DNA of 64,000 nucleotides from assembly GCF_019279795.1 (NCBI RefSeq), contig NC_056738.1:403090920-403154919 (forward strand). The letters run 5' to 3'. The DNA is from Protopterus annectens. Lineage: Eukaryota > Chordata > Ceratodontiformes > Protopteridae. Below the pieces are notes generated by a model. The model saw only the letters and a program-made list of their open reading frames with translations, was not told the DNA's origin and ran no database searches. Of the stretch, positions 10,728 through 22,215 are shown in pieces. Both the position numbers and the translations under genes were made by a program. Each line of letters begins with the position of its first letter. Positions within the stretch are counted from its first letter, which is position 1.

Positions 10728-12556
10728 TAAAGACTCAAAAGACAATCATAAGGCCTTCTTTAGCTATGTTAGAAACCTGGGAGGAAACTCCCAGATATGC
10801 TCAGAACTAGTTCAAAATGATGTGAAGATTACTGATCCAGACAGACATTACATACTGGCTACTGACAGGTTCAGCAACTCCCTCCCCCCCCCCCCAAGAG
10901 AGATATCTATGCGATATTGTTGCAGCCCCCCAATCTCCAAAAACAGCAGAAGACTGAAGTCTCTGCAGCAAAAAACAAATCCATGGGAGACCTGATGGGA
11001 GTCCCCGCTGTGTGCTCCACTAACTCAACGAGAATTAAAACCCACAGCTAGGACAGCTGTTAATCATCATCTTACCTCTGGATTCATGCACCAGGGAGTG
11101 GGCGCACTGCAACTGTGGTCCCACTTACAACAGCTGCGGTGCACCGACCCTGGAAATTACCGCCCATTAGCTTGACAAGCCAAGCCTTATCTGCAATGAG
11201 GATCATAATGGACCTCATAAATAAATAAATAAGGGAATTTGCAGACTTTTGATCCATCATCCCATTGGTTTTGTCAAAGGCAGATCATGCTCTCATTGGT
11301 TGACTTGACTTTTGAAGTCACCAAGTCCATTCAACAATTGAAGGCATGGCAGGCAGTCCATCCAGCCCCTACCTCGATATTCATTGACAATAATGATACA
11401 ATACCCCACTTTTGAAAATCATTCAAAAACTCATCAGCTTAAATGTTAACCCATACATCACAAGATGGGTTGCAAACTGGCTGACCCACAGGGTCAGTTG
11501 TGCTGGCGCTGGCTCCAGACTCAACTCACTCCACAAAGGTGGTGTACCACAGGGGTACTTTGGGGGGCCCACTCTTGTTTCAGCATTCTCAAGTACAAGC
11601 AACACAGGGAGGGTATTGGTGAACATGGAAAGCAGATGACTGCAAACTGGGATTATAGTATAGAAAAACACAACAACACACAGATATCCTTCCCTCACAG
11701 AAACCCCTGAAACAGAGATAACTGGTGCCAGAGAATGCAAAGTTAAAAAAAAAAAAAAAATAGTAGCGTCAAACCCTTCGGGAAGGTGCTACTTAAATGG
11801 TGCTAATCCACTGAGTACAGAAGATACAGAACAGACTGGGGACCCAGGGACCACAGTAGTCTGTCATTATAGTAGTCTGTCATTCCCCACCCATGAGAAG
11901 ACCTTCTACATTGCCATCCTTCTTACATTGCCCACCTTCTCATGAAGATCATCACTCATCAAGATAGTCTCAGGTCAGCGCACTCCATCATCCAATGATT
12001 GACCACAATGCCCCATTAATGCCCCATTCTGACCCGACACTTGCAGCAGCTGGAGAGCAGCCACAGAGGCCCTAAAAGTTCCTCAAAGAACTCAATAATC
12101 TCTCTCAAATGCTCCCCCTTGAGCAGAGGAGCAGCTCTATTCAGTATACACTGCTGGTCAGAGTCGCTGTTGCTTACCACCCATTGCCTAATCAAACCAG
12201 ATTTGGTGAACCCAGCTTTGATGAAAACAAAAATCCCGTCCCGGCCAGATCAAGGAGAGGGAGACTTAAATAGATTCATGACATACCTGCTATAGCTGTG
12301 GGATAGGCTGGAGGGATAAATATCATGACCCAAAGATTCCTGTGCTGTGGAAAATGAGCCGTAGATGCGAGGGGCCTTGACCAATGGATATACCTTCAAG
12401 AGATTACCCCTTGACCACCTCATGGGAGAGATATACCCCAGGGATGGGATTAGTGTCACATCAAAGAAGAGGGCAAAGCCATAAATGTATAGTGGGGTAT
12501 AGTAAACATACTAAAGGTGGCACCTAACTACAAACTAGGGGCCTATGAACCTATAA
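10728..12556 (+). mobile_element. LINE-3: 5'-truncated plus-strand copy of the L2/CR1-like LINE
   Basis: Reverse complement of the LINE-2 region from about 51575 down to the 3' tail. It starts at AAAGACTCAAAAGAC and ends with CTATGAACCTATAAACTC, a decayed tail unit. It lies in the short leader of DIRS A between gag and the terminal repeat, in the opposite orientation to LINE-1. It carries an internal A-run (11745-11760) and several deletions relative to LINE-2. No clear target duplication is visible. Confidence 0.8.
11100..12300 (+). pseudogene. Reverse transcriptase fragment of LINE-3
   Basis: Plus-strand translation gives NYRPLSLT-like sequence near 11160 and LISLNVNPYITRWVANWLTH with GGVPQG (11412-11560), the palm region before the catalytic box. 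The ADD region (about 11630-11680) is disrupted by small deletions. Downstream sequence matches the RT C-terminal region of LINE-2. No functional product is expected. Confidence 0.7.
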
Positions 12557-12794
12557 ACTCAGGTAATGGCCGACCGGCACTCGTGCGAACTGCTTCTGCT
12601 TCCAGTTCCATAGCAAGAAAGACTGATGTAATGGTGTCGGCTGCCTTACTTTACTACTGATGACCTGACATAAGTCTTGAAGCAGCGGCAACAGACGCAG
12701 AAATACTAAGCCTCTGGTATTCGGGCCGGCCGAGGGCCACCCTGGCAGTGATAACCCAAATGTGATGACTGCAACAGTGAAACACGAAGAACAT
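12557..12794. repeat. 5' inverted terminal repeat of DIRS A
   Basis: Contains the conserved CCGACCGGCACTCGTGCGAA block, the AAGAAAGACTGATGTAATG block and the terminal ACCCAAATGTGATGACTGCA … GAAGAACAT, as at the 5' ends of D, F, G and H. After the terminus the sequence becomes CAGAATTGAG, unlike DIRS leader, which marks the element boundary. Confidence 0.75.
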
Positions 12795-13200
12795 CAGAAT
12801 TGAGAGTGAATAACCCCTGACCTCAAACAAATTTTTTGTGCTCCTTCATAACGGGAATGTGGAGCCATCAGTCAAGTACAGTGCTACTATAACTGCCTGT
12901 GGGGAAACCACTTGAAAAGCAAGCATTTTGAATTTTGGGATAATGAGAAAATTGTTTAGCTTAGCTTTGAAAGGTCTAGAATAGGCAGCAAGGACCTTTC
13001 TTGCATTAAGGAACAACCTGAATAGAACTTTGTCCACGTCTCCAAGGGACACATTTTATCTAGCACAACCTGTCTGGACCTCCTGAAGTTGCTTTTTGGA
13101 AAAGATGGGGTGGCTGTAAACCATGGTATGTAGAACTGCATCTTGTATCCTGACCTTATGAGGTTTCTCAAGTAACATCTTACTAACTTTTTTGGGAAGA
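12795..13200 (-). mobile_element. Degraded DIRS RT remnant
   Basis: Minus-strand translation at 12846-13052 contains FLIIPKFKMLAFQVV, matching the FLVIQKFKMLTLQQLL segment before the RT palm in other DIRS copies. Flanking sequence aligns only weakly, so this is an older copy, and the DIRS A 5' terminus abuts it. It may be the host element into which A inserted. Confidence 0.5.
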
Positions 13201-16200
13201 CGCTTGGAAGAGAATAGAAGTGCCTTTCTGAGATATAAATGCTCCCTGCTAGATTACTAGGGGTGGATTTTGGATCATCTTGCCACTTTGATACATTTAC
13301 CCTTTTTTGTTCTTTCGGCCTGTGGACTTGAACCGAGACAGAAAAGGACCCTATTTTAAATAGTGGGGTTTCCCAATAAATTTAGGGGTTGGGACCAGCA
13401 GAAAGTCTTTGACCGTCCCCAAACAGCCTTTACCTTCTCCTCCTGTCTCTAGAACCCACTTTGAGCAGTTGCTCCATTTGGTTTCAGAACATCAAAGCCA
13501 AATTTTCAATGTGCTTATAGAAACCAGCAGAGAGAACTCTGACAGCCTTGACTTGCAACCACTCTAGCTTTTGCTTACCTTGGTCCAGGTGAAACGCCTG
13601 GTATTTAACCAAATGAAACTAGCAAACGCTAAATCTATCAAGGGTCCTATCCAAGATCATTTGGCAAAGGACTTTTGAAAGTGGCTTCTTTGGATTCAAT
13701 CTCAAAGTAACTACAGGATCTCTAAAACAGGTGTCAGTGAGAATCCTAAATTCTACAGAACTGGTCAAGACTTCTGGCGGAAGGCGGCTGGTAGCTGGGG
13801 TGCAAGAATGTGTCCTGGATCACATCATCCACACCTTCCAAAACTGGAGGAGCAGACAAGGGGATTGTGCTCAGGCAGGCCAAAATATTTCCTGACCCTC
13901 ATATTCACATGTCTATACTAAATTACAAGGGCCTTTATAAGACTAGCTGTGAAACCCAACTGTACCATGAGCATTTATTAAGAGGGGGTATTGTTCATTA
14001 GGAAGCTTTCTACAGGCTGTGTGTGGGTGGGTGCAATGTTGGCTTTGGTTTACAGGGACACAGATTCTGACCTACAGCTTTGCTAGGATACTGTATGCAA
14101 CTTTGTCTATGGTGATTTGCATGTGGATAAATTCCAGGGCATTGACCTACAGTTGCATTTGTTACTAATATAAATGGACTCCTCCACCTTTTGCCCTCGT
14201 CTGTGCAGCTGATGGTCTATGTGAAGGGGGCAATGAAGCCTTGCACTGCCAAAGTACTTTCTTCAGATTTAAAACGCAACAGCACATATGTCTATATTCT
14301 TTTTTGATGTGATGCAGTCTTGACCCACCCATCAGAGGGATACTCATCATGGAACAGTCTCTCCAGAGTAGAGATCCTCAAGTGGTGAAGCTGAGGTAGA
14401 AGAGCGTACCTTCTGACTCCAAAGGTAGCAAATAACCGTACTGAAAGTTGAACGTATGCCAACTGATCTTCAGTCGCACAAGAATCTGAATACTACTGAG
14501 GAAAAGATTTCTTTACAGGAAAAATTTCCTGCTTACCAGAGTACTGATGTGTACACCTCAAAATCCATAAAGTCCTCAGCTAACCCGGCCATGGGGTCTG
14601 AAGCCCAAGTAGCAAGCAGGCAACTTTGGTTTTTGTATTAGGTCTAAACTCGGGTGTTGCTGGCTGGGGAAGTCCAGGACTCGGCCCTACACTGACAGTC
14701 TTTGCTAAAAAAAGTCACACCTGGGGGAGGGTATTCACACTGGGGACAGATGGGCAGGTTGTGAACAAGGCTCTGTCAGAACTAACAATGGAATTCCTAA
14801 CGGGGATTTGCATTCTAAACTCTAGACAGACATTACACTCAACATCTACCCAACAACTAAAAAGAAAACTAACAGAGAGCATTGCTAAGCACTGTTGAGA
14901 AATTTCTCTAACTTTGACCCAATAAACGTACTAGCAAATCAGGGTGCTTTGGACTCGGCTAGCAAAAAAACACTGAGGAAATGGTGCTGTATTATAAGTC
15001 CCTTTTGCTCAGCATGGGAGTGGGTGTGTCTAGGATTCGGCACAGCCACGGGCTTCCAAGAAAGGAAATCCTAAAGTTATTACTCCAACAGCCAACCACT
15101 ATGACCATCAGTATGACCTACAGAAAGCCATAATACAGCCAACATTACCTTTCCATAAGAATACAATGCTCAACTAGTCTGAAAGCATCTGTCCAAAATT
15201 CAAGACTGAATAGTTAGGCAAGGTACTTAACATAACAGCATATGGCTGAAAATGTGTGTAGCAATGAAAGGATTAATACAGTTCTCGCAGACAGCACCAA
15301 AGACGGACAAAGAAAAAACCTGCCATAAGTGGTGATGGCTAATAGCTGGTGTGAGCAGTGCCTGGTGATGTACATAATGCTTACAACTGCAGTGAACTTG
15401 TGCCATCATAATCAAAAACCACAGTAGTCTAACCTAAACAAAGAAAACCCACAAAAGGATTACTAAAAAGGCACAAAGTATAAGAAAATAATTCCTTCCT
15501 CCTCCCACTGTGGTCTTAAATAGGGAATACTGTTTCTTTCTCTGCAGAATCTTCAAAGTCACCCTATTTAATATAAGCTTCACTATCAACTAGTTTGGGA
15601 CAATTCTTTCCTTGAAGGGATCAAAAATTAAGTGCGGGGGAAACTACTACTCTACCATCAGTTAAAATCTTTCATTGGCAACACTAACCCACAAAACTAT
15701 CCATGTGGTGATCAGAAGCCTAACAAGGCCCAGTGAGCTTCAGGACGACACTTGGACCAAAAGTCCACCAACTAAAAAAAACATGCTCAATATGGAATGT
15801 TTGAGGATACAGTTATGGAAGTCGCTGCAAAAACAGGTACTTCACCTACTAAAAAAACGATTACTTCATACAGCTGTAATGCGACATGCCAAAGTTCTTG
15901 TTTTCTAAATGCTGAATGAGTGGACTATAAAGCAATGCATCTAAAAAGGCAGCTGGAGCCACCAGCAAGCATACTGTAAACGAGTATACTACAGAGCCAC
16001 TCTATTGTCATTAAATATGGCACAGACAGTTGTAGCACACAAGCTGAAGCTCCAAAACCACTCCTGGTGACTTAACCAAGAAAAGTATGGCATTCCATGT
16101 AAAAATTTTAAAAACCATCATGAACAACTCAAAATATAACCCTGCTAAGCCTTCCAGATCAAAGTTCAAATTCCAGTGAGGAAGACAGGCTCTTCAATCA

Positions 16201-16239
16201 GCGGTACAGTATCTAGACTCAATGTACTTAGCTTTACTG
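13201..16239. other. Unassigned DNA
   Basis: About 3 kb with only short random ORFs and no recognisable protein motif, terminal repeat or RNA gene. AT content rises towards the right. It could be very old repeat sequence or unique intergenic or intronic DNA. Confidence 0.5.
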
Positions 16240-16760
16240 CTCTATTGCCTGATTTGGACTGACCAATGTACTAGTCATTTAAGTTTGCTTAAATAACCCT
16301 GGAGAAAATTAACATTTTCTTGAATGTCTCAACGTTATTAGCACTATTTACATTTAATAGCAGACAGCTCCACAGCCTCACAGCTCTATTGATGGGGAAA
16401 AAAAGCAATTTACTTAAATACTTGGGAGAAAGTAAAGTAACAGGTTGTTACCCCTAATAAGGGTATTATCATTAAAGTGAATGTCCAAAGCAAGAGCAGT
16501 AACGTCATCATTTAGGCATTTACAAACTGATTAGGTCCCTTCTTATTACTCTGTAGCCTATGAAGAGATGTCCCTTTTCCAGGAGGCTGGAATACAAGCC
16601 TCCTCCACTTCTCATCCCCATTAAATCCTCTTTCACTGTCAGCCTCAGCCCCTTCTAATGCACTCACTTCACCCCATCCCACTTGCTCTCCCCTCCTCTA
16701 TTCTCTTGTCTAAAGCCATGTATAATCCTTTCTTCTGATAAATGTACATTACTATTACTG
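16240..16760 (-). mobile_element. Old LINE 3' end (L2/CR1-like RT C-terminus)
   Basis: Minus-strand translation of about 16300-16400 gives an open stretch, FFPINRAVRLWSCLLLN then ETFKKMLIF. This matches the classic LINE RT C-terminal pattern F..R.V.LWN.LP … V.TFK..L. Sequence at 16440-16560 aligns with the LIRGN/RTRxH-like region that precedes it. It is much more diverged than LINE-1 to LINE-3 and belongs to another subfamily. Confidence 0.5.
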
Positions 16761-17004
16761 TCGAATTTAATCCTAACAGCTGTACAGTATAAATGTAAAC
16801 CTTTAACTGCAGCACACCACCACATCATATAGGCCAAGGTATGAATGACTAACACTGTTTACATTGATGAACAGTTGTAAATACTTTGCTGTTTAACTCA
16901 ACTGGTAATTTTTGTACCTTGGGGTGAGCCTGTAGAAGGCAATCAAGATACAGGTAAATGTATGTCTCGTAAGAGAAAAAAGGAAATAACCAGCACAACT
17001 GAAA

Positions 17005-17650
17005 ACCATGCAATATAATAAAAAGATAAAATCTTTCAGGCACTATGGCGCTTCTTCAGATTATAAAAAAAAATTAAAAACACTCCATTTAAAAAAGAAA
17101 CAGAAAACATCAACCAATGATAGAGGGAGGCCAATCAATGAAGCAATCACACAGATCTTAAAGGTTTTTAAAGACACAAAGCCATTTAACCCGAAAAACC
17201 CTTCTTGGCTTGTAGTGCAATAATACAGTTCATCTCAGCCACTTCTGTATTATTCACAATACTAAGCCCTCTCATTTCTACTGATTAACTGTAGCACCAT
17301 AAATTTAATAAGATGGCTTTCAGATGTGAGAGGGTGGGTACTTTCCCCTTGCCGGTCATGCAGAGCCTGTAGTTATATTTCTTCTGAATGTTTGTTCACC
17401 CTCTCTCGAGAGTTTTGCAACTAAACTTTACACTGATTTCAAGAGCATGAACTTTGTATATCTAACGACATGCAGTGCATGCCCTTATTTTTATGTCAGA
17501 CAGACTAACGGACCCCTTAAGGAAAGGATTTTTGAGCATAAACATGTGTGGAATGGCAAGCTGCAGAATGCGCTTGCTAAGCATGTCTCTATGCATTCCA
17601 CTCATTTTTTTTAAATTTTTGGTGCTACAGTTAATTTAATAAGTAAAAGG
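17005..17650 (+). mobile_element. Penelope-like element 3' fragment (PLE-3)
   Basis: Contains the 3' endonuclease domain of a PLE (17450-17607). It is preceded by a stretch with the motif CACTATGGCGCTTCTTCAGA (17040-17060), which resembles the terminal repeats of PLEs. The RT portion is absent. Confidence 0.6.
17450..17607 (+). pseudogene. GIY-YIG endonuclease fragment of PLE-3
   Basis: An open frame too short to stand out reads NFVYLTTCSACPYFYVRQTN, then GPLKERIFEHKHVWNGK, then NALAKHVSMHSTHF. This fits the PLE GIY-YIG domain: VYL for the GIY strand, a CxxC linker typical of PLEs, YVxxT for the YIG strand, then LKxRIxEH with the catalytic-site arginine and a later H. The usual glycine of YVGKT is arginine here. 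GIY-YIG endonucleases nick target DNA for PLE integration. No RT remains, so it is inactive. Confidence 0.7.
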
Positions 17651-18002
17651 AAAAATGTTGGCAGTGAATGAATCGGAAAGCAGTATTATTTGTGAAGCAC
17701 TTTTTATTTACTGAAATAGTAAACTTCAGACAAAATACATTAATACAATATACTTCTTTTTATAGTTAAAATTGGCGCCTTTTCACTACAGGAAATGACA
17801 TGATAAACCCAGTCTGTTACATTACCCAATATGAAAATTACAAATGGTTAAAATATGTTATAAGCACCATAATGCAAAACTTTACATAAACACTTCATAT
17901 TCACAAAATCTATTAGCCATGCATGTCAACATAAATGTGCAAAATATATGCAACCAAATATAAAATTGTAAAAAAAAAAATTATATGCTATATATGGTTT
18001 TA
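17651..18002. other. AT-rich stretch without recognisable feature
   Basis: Low-complexity AT-rich sequence with an A-run (about 17971-17980) between the PLE-3 fragment and the DIRS J fragment. No motif or ORF is supported. Confidence 0.4.
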
Positions 18003-18164
18003 TTTCTCAGATGCGTCCCTACTAGGGACATCCTAGAAGCTGGCACCTGGAGTTCTGTACATACTTTCACCAAGCATTACCATGTGTCAATTTTCTCTAA
18101 ATCCAGAGCTGGTTTTGCCACTGAAGTCTTGCAGGGTCTTATAGCTGGTCCTAATTCTATTTAA
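18003..18164 (+). pseudogene. Tyrosine recombinase C-terminus of DIRS J
   Basis: An uninterrupted 53-codon frame without its own start reads FLRCVPTRDILEAGTWSSVH, then TFTKHYHVSIFSKSRAGF, and ends LIAGPNSI followed by TAA. It contains the W-x(3)-HTFxxHY motif of the YR active-site end, where the final histidine and tyrosine lie (the tyrosine is the nucleophile that attacks DNA). The upstream catalytic arginine and HxxR box are missing, because the element is 5'-truncated. The frame is clean, so this copy is fairly young. Confidence 0.8.
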
Positions 18165-18665
18165 ATTCCTCCTCCCAACCTTAGCTTTGGGAATCTACCC
18201 AAATGTAATGACTGCAACAGTGAAACACAAAGAACATAGTACAGTTGTGTACACTTACCATAAATGTAGATGTTAGTGTGTATTCACTGTTGCAGTCCTG
18301 GTTACCCTCCCTCCAGCCCTCTTTTTCTTTTGGCTATACCTCTACTCTCACTTACTATGCTCTAAAAACTTTTTGGTGCATTTGCTTTTTGTTGGAGGTA
18401 CAGCCTTGTATTTATAGATTTAATTGCTTCCCATTAGGTGGGCACCCGACATCTGGGGCAAGAAAAACTTATGTAATGTTGTCGGTTTCATGTTTTGCAC
18501 CCCTGACTACTTGGCGTCATGGAGGGGGGACAGCGACCGATGCAGGACCCGGGACTTTGTTGATCGGGCCGACTGGGGGCGACTAAGTGGATAATCCAAG
18601 TGTAAGGACTGCAACAGTGAATACACTAACATCTACATTTATGTTTAGATTACACAAACTGTACT
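18003..18665 (+). mobile_element. DIRS J: 3' end fragment, plus strand
   Basis: Begins inside the YR coding region and runs through the stop codon (18162-18164), an ICR (about 18199-18298) and the 3' terminal repeat to the outer terminus ACTGTACT at 18665. The ICR contains ACCCAAATGTAATGACTGCA … AGTACAG … CACTGTTGCAGTC, the joined complement of both ends. The 5' part of the element is missing. Confidence 0.85.
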
Positions 18666-18870
18666 TTCTCTGGATGATCTAGAAGGGGTGCTGCATATCA
18701 TTTTGGGTACTGTTCAAGCTAACCATAATGGTATGGGACCCAACAGTCATGTTAGAGCATTCAGTTTCAGGCAAGATACAGCCCCAGTGGGTCCACCTAC
18801 CCAGCTTCTTTCCCAGCCCCTACAAATGATTTGGCGTAATAGTCTTTCTAAAGTTTAAGTGTGATAACCC
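18666..18870. other. Unassigned DNA between DIRS J and DIRS L
   Basis: Sequence directly outside the J terminus, starting TTCTCTGGATG. No recognised motif. It is the presumed insertion target of J. Confidence 0.4.
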
Positions 18871-20105
18871 AGAGAGCTGATGGATGTCATTCTCATGTTG
18901 CAGTATTCTAAACATGAGGGATTCTCTGCCTGAGGTGATCTAAATGGCTGGCCCAAATACAAAAGCTTAGCCGGGCTACTGCATGGGACATCACACAGAC
19001 CCCATAATCTGTGGGCCATAAATGTGACGTCTGCATGCACAGATGTCAGAACTTCTCTGCCGCCAGTCAGATGTCCGCTCGCTCATTCTGCGCCGCCCCA
19101 GTGTTTTCAAAACTATAAGTACCCCATTGAGGAACATTTTATATTGTAGTTAGTTATTTTTGTTCTTTCCAGGTTATCTAGGAAGGGAAAATTTAAGTGT
19201 GGACATCAAATCCTGCACAGACGGCCACGACCTCCGCCTCGTTTGTTTAGGGCCTTTCCACGACTGCAAAGTGTGTTCCATTTGCCAGTCCTTTGTCCCT
19301 AAAACTCTGCGCAGCTGTCTCACAGCCCTAAACTTATTTGTGGAAAACCAAAGTCTTAAGCGACTTGTTTGGGTATGGAAGTGACATCTGCTGTATCGGC
19401 CGAACTGCCGAGAAAAAAGGCCAAAGCTGCAAGGCCGGAAAAAGCACTTGCGCCTAAGAGTTCAGACATCCTGCCAGCTGCCGATTAAAGTGTTGAGGTA
19501 ATTCTGATGGCTTTGACTTTGGCAGGTACTGTTTCAGATGATGCTCTAGTTGCTCTACCCTGCAAGAGCACCGTGATACCATTGATGTCTGCTTCTGATG
19601 TCAGGGGTGGGGGCAGGTTCTTACAAATGGCTTATGGCAGCTTCCACATCTGAGGAATCCTCTGGTGTCGTGAGATTCTAGGCCTACACCTGCTTAGCCC
19701 AGGACCAAGGACGACAACTAAAAAAACAAAGAAGCATCTGTCTGCTCATTCAGAAGGTATTCCTGATGGGCAGGCACTCGCTCTCTTTTCCAGACCTTTA
19801 TGGCCCTCACAAAACCCCCTTCTGGTCTGCTAGCTTTTGAGTTCCAGGCCTGCTTCTTTAGGGCCCCTTCCCCATTCACAGACATTCCCCACCTGAAAAC
19901 ATCACTTTTGGGGAAACATTTCCAAAATGAGAGTACTTCAAATGGGATTCCACACAAATGACAGTTTGAAAGGGATATTATGAGCTTCTGCAGATGGAAT
20001 CCCCCTCAGCCATTCCTCCAGTTATCCCAGCTTACGTGGACGCCTTTGCCTCAGCTTCCAAAGATCCAGATTCTGAGCCACCAGGCCCAAAAAGACCATA
20101 CAGGA
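18871..20105 (+). mobile_element. DIRS L: divergent DIRS family, 5' part, plus strand
   Basis: A terminal block CATGTTGCAGTATTCT (about 18895-18910) is shared with DIRS E (complement near 63850). The leader AAGTACCCCATTGAGGAACA (about 19116-19135) corresponds to the AGTATTCCATTGGGGAACA leader of E and to the leader just upstream of gag in C. Gag follows from about 19190. The element is cut off at about 20105, where a PLE begins. It is a different family from A-D and F-H, with only protein-level resemblance. Confidence 0.65.
19190..20105 (+). pseudogene. Gag of divergent DIRS L, broken
   Basis: The N-terminal cysteine/histidine region reads LVCLGPFHDCKVCSICQSFV (about 19240-19300), parallel to YCLPCLGPDHDVAACSACASF in element C. 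A lysine-rich segment (PRKKAKAARPEKALAPKSSD) follows at about 19405-19465. The last part, PSAIPPVIPAYVDAFAS … PKRPYRI (about 19995-20108), matches the PLAIPPVLPVVDDAF … PDRFYRVPD segment of element C. The frame changes several times. The first CxxC pair of the motif is degraded. Confidence 0.6.
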
Positions 20106-20113
20106 TCTAGGAA

Positions 20114-20557
20114 GTGGCAGACGGTATGATGGAAGGAAGTTCTGAAGAGATATCCAGTCTTAATGCCAAAACTTCAAATGAACTGAGCACACATTCGTTG
20201 GAACGTTTTAACACTTTGAATCTGAGTAGTAGCCCTCTACTGCAAGTGGATATATCTACAGATGCTGGTAGTGTGGGAGATGGTCCTGTTAATCATGAAG
20301 GCTTTTTGGTCAAGTATAAAGATGTAGAAAATAAACTATATAAGTTAAAGCAGCTACAGTGGCAGCGCTTTCATTTAGAAGCCTCACTCAAACAAGGTGT
20401 TGTACTGACAAGCCTGAGAGTCTTAACCATGCCCATGTATGGGCAAACCTATCCAGAGCTGCTTAGACAATGGCAGTTGATCAACCTCAAATGTAGCGCA
20501 AGGTATTTGCAACTGCTTATTGATTTTTTCCGCCAAGAGGAAGAGCTATTGTCTTAA
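20114..20557 (+). pseudogene. PLE-1 N-terminal coding region
   Basis: A 147-codon frame (MADGMMEGSSEE…), acidic and serine-rich at first, then helical (KYKDVENKLYKLKQLQWQRF … LKQGVVLTSLRV). The later part resembles the region before the RT of vertebrate PLEs, where LxxGLR-like residues are common. A stop and frame changes separate it from the RT. The identity rests mainly on its position upstream of a clear PLE RT. Alone it would be unassigned. Confidence 0.5.
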
Positions 20558-21179
20558 ATCAGCAGGCTACAGAATATTTATGATAATTATTCACCAACTG
20601 TGTTAGATGATTAGATGGATACCCTGTATGAGAACATTCAGAACTATGAGAAAAGGTTGCAAGTAACCAAAGTCAGAAAGCTGCAGAGACTTTGGTGACT
20701 TCAGGAATGGCAATGTTTTCTCATGGAAGCAGGAATGATATACGCCCTATACAGCATGAGGGTGTGGTTGTTGAGATTACCAGCAATCGTAGTAATGATT
20801 CCGCCCCTACTGTCTCTGTGGAACACCTCCCACTTAGAAGTGAGCCAGAACTAGGAGGCAATGTAGTGATAGCATCACCTGTAGTGGATTCTCAGTTGGG
20901 GCATGATTCTGCTACAGGTAATAGGAACAATATGTGTAGCCTGGTATCAGGAATTGACCATAAGCATGGGAAACAGGTTAACCCCCAAGGAACATAGTGC
21001 AATGGTCGATCGTCTTTACTGCTAAAAGCAGCAACAAACACCGACGATGTCAGACATGAGTCGTTTTTTATCAAACCATTCCTGATCAGGGGAAGGTCCA
21101 GGAGTCAAATGAGAAACCAAAAACAAGAAGAATGCAAAGTATGGAGGACTGGAACAGAGGGGGCAAAAGATCCAAACAG

Positions 21180-21938
21180 GTTTGATTTTTAACATTTCAG
21201 CGTATGAATTGACTGATGCTCAGAGACTTGTTATTGAGCAAAGGGCTTTGTACTGGCTAGGAAAGCACAAATAACTGATCTTAAAGATTTAAGGGCATTT
21301 GCCAGGACATTGGCATTGCATGTGTTTTTTAATACTGCAACTACTACTCAATCGATTTAAAAAAAAACTGGTGTGTTTGTTCCACCCAGCAATGCTATTA
21401 TTGATAGCATTGTGGAGATCTGTGATAAACAGATCAGGGATAGTTTTGATAGTGAAGATGAACAAACTACCACAATGTGTCTAACAAAGAGTATGATGCA
21501 CTGAAAGAACAGAGAATTAACTTCCATAGAAGTTAGACCCGCTGACAAGGGTGGAGGTATAGTTATTTTAGATAAGGAGCTGCATCACAGACAAATGTAT
21601 GTTCTCAAGTCAGAGTGATACCTATGAATGTATATCAGTAGCTACTGTTAAAGCTGTTATGGATAGAATAGCATTTCTGATCTTCGATCTACTAATAACT
21701 AATATGATATCAGAGCCACTCTGAATACTTCTCAGTTGAATATCCAGTGGTACCAATTGTATATGGTTTGCCAAAAGTTCATAAATGTCTTAGTACTCCA
21801 CCCATGTGACCTACAGTCTCTGGTAGAGGCTGGGCTATGGAACCCCTTATCCATTTTTGTCAAAAAGAACTTGCATCGCACATTAGAAGAGTGTGAGACT
21901 GTTCTAAGGGACACTAAACTTTTTAGACTTATTACAAA
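21180..21938 (+). pseudogene. PLE-1 reverse transcriptase, N-terminal part
   Basis: Plus-strand translation shows VRPADKGGGIVILDKELH (about 21534-21588), a hallmark first RT block of PLEs, and YGLPKVHKCLSTPPM with VSGRGWAMEPL (about 21759-21850), the second block. LRDTKLFRLI follows at about 21905. The frame is broken by stops between these blocks. PLE RTs are related to telomerase RT and act with a GIY-YIG endonuclease, which this copy has lost. The copy ends three or four codons after the LRDT block. Confidence 0.75.
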
Positions 21939-22215
21939 TGAAACAGACTTCCACGGTGGTGCAGCGGTAGCGTTGTTGCCTCACAGCAAGAGGTTCTCCC
22001 GTTTGATTCTTCGCCTGGGTTGGGAGTGCCTTCTGTGTGGAGTCTGCATGTCCTCCCATTGGTCGAGTGGACGTTCGAAAGACGTGTTGAATGGGCGTGC
22101 CTTCGTTGAAGGTTGGGCTGGCAACTCGACACCATAAAAGCCAACTGCAAACCATTAGCAGACCGGAGTTCTGCTGTGGCGACCCCAACCGGGAAAAGCA
22201 ATTTTGATTATACCT
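21939..22215 (+). mobile_element. tRNA-like SINE
   Basis: Begins CGGTGGTGCAGCGGTAGCG (A-box-like), continues GTTGCCTCACAGCAAGAGG, with GTTTGATTC (B-box-like) about 45 bases on. Its middle has the GTGTGGAGTCTGCATGTCC segment, and it ends GCTGTGGCGACCCCAACCGG. These are features of a repeat superfamily widespread in fish and other aquatic vertebrates. It has no protein-coding capacity. The sequence ATTTTGATTA(T/C)ACCTT occurs twice just after it (about 22201 and 22232) and may be part of its tail. The family name is not certain. Confidence 0.6.

Larger units (their letters stand above)
1..12794 (-). mobile_element. DIRS-order YR retrotransposon A, old, interrupted by two LINEs
   Basis: Read on the minus strand, the 5' terminus is at 12794. 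The element then gives the start of gag (to 10002), the rest of gag (4700-3366), RT/RNase H/methyltransferase-like sequence (about 3180-1412), YR (about 1430-398) and an internal complementary region at 249-355. The outer 3' terminal repeat lies beyond the window edge. Domain order and terminal motifs match the better-preserved elements C and G in this window. Many stops and frameshifts show that it is a fossil. It is interrupted by LINE-1 (4701-10001) and by a plus-strand LINE fragment (10728-12556). The first 240 bases correspond to the stretch between the internal complementary region and the 3' terminal repeat. Confidence 0.85.
20106..21938 (+). mobile_element. Penelope-like element PLE-1, 3'-truncated, plus strand
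   Basis: The N-terminal PLE coding region is at 20114-20560 and the RT domain start at about 21180-21938, with several stops. The 3' half (RT palm, GIY-YIG) is missing, because the copy ends where a SINE-like repeat begins at 21939. It lies head to head with DIRS L on the left. Confidence 0.7.

Noticed and set aside
13810-15908. Short ORFs as host exons
   Set aside because: No recognisable domains, no consistent splice pattern and no length above chance.
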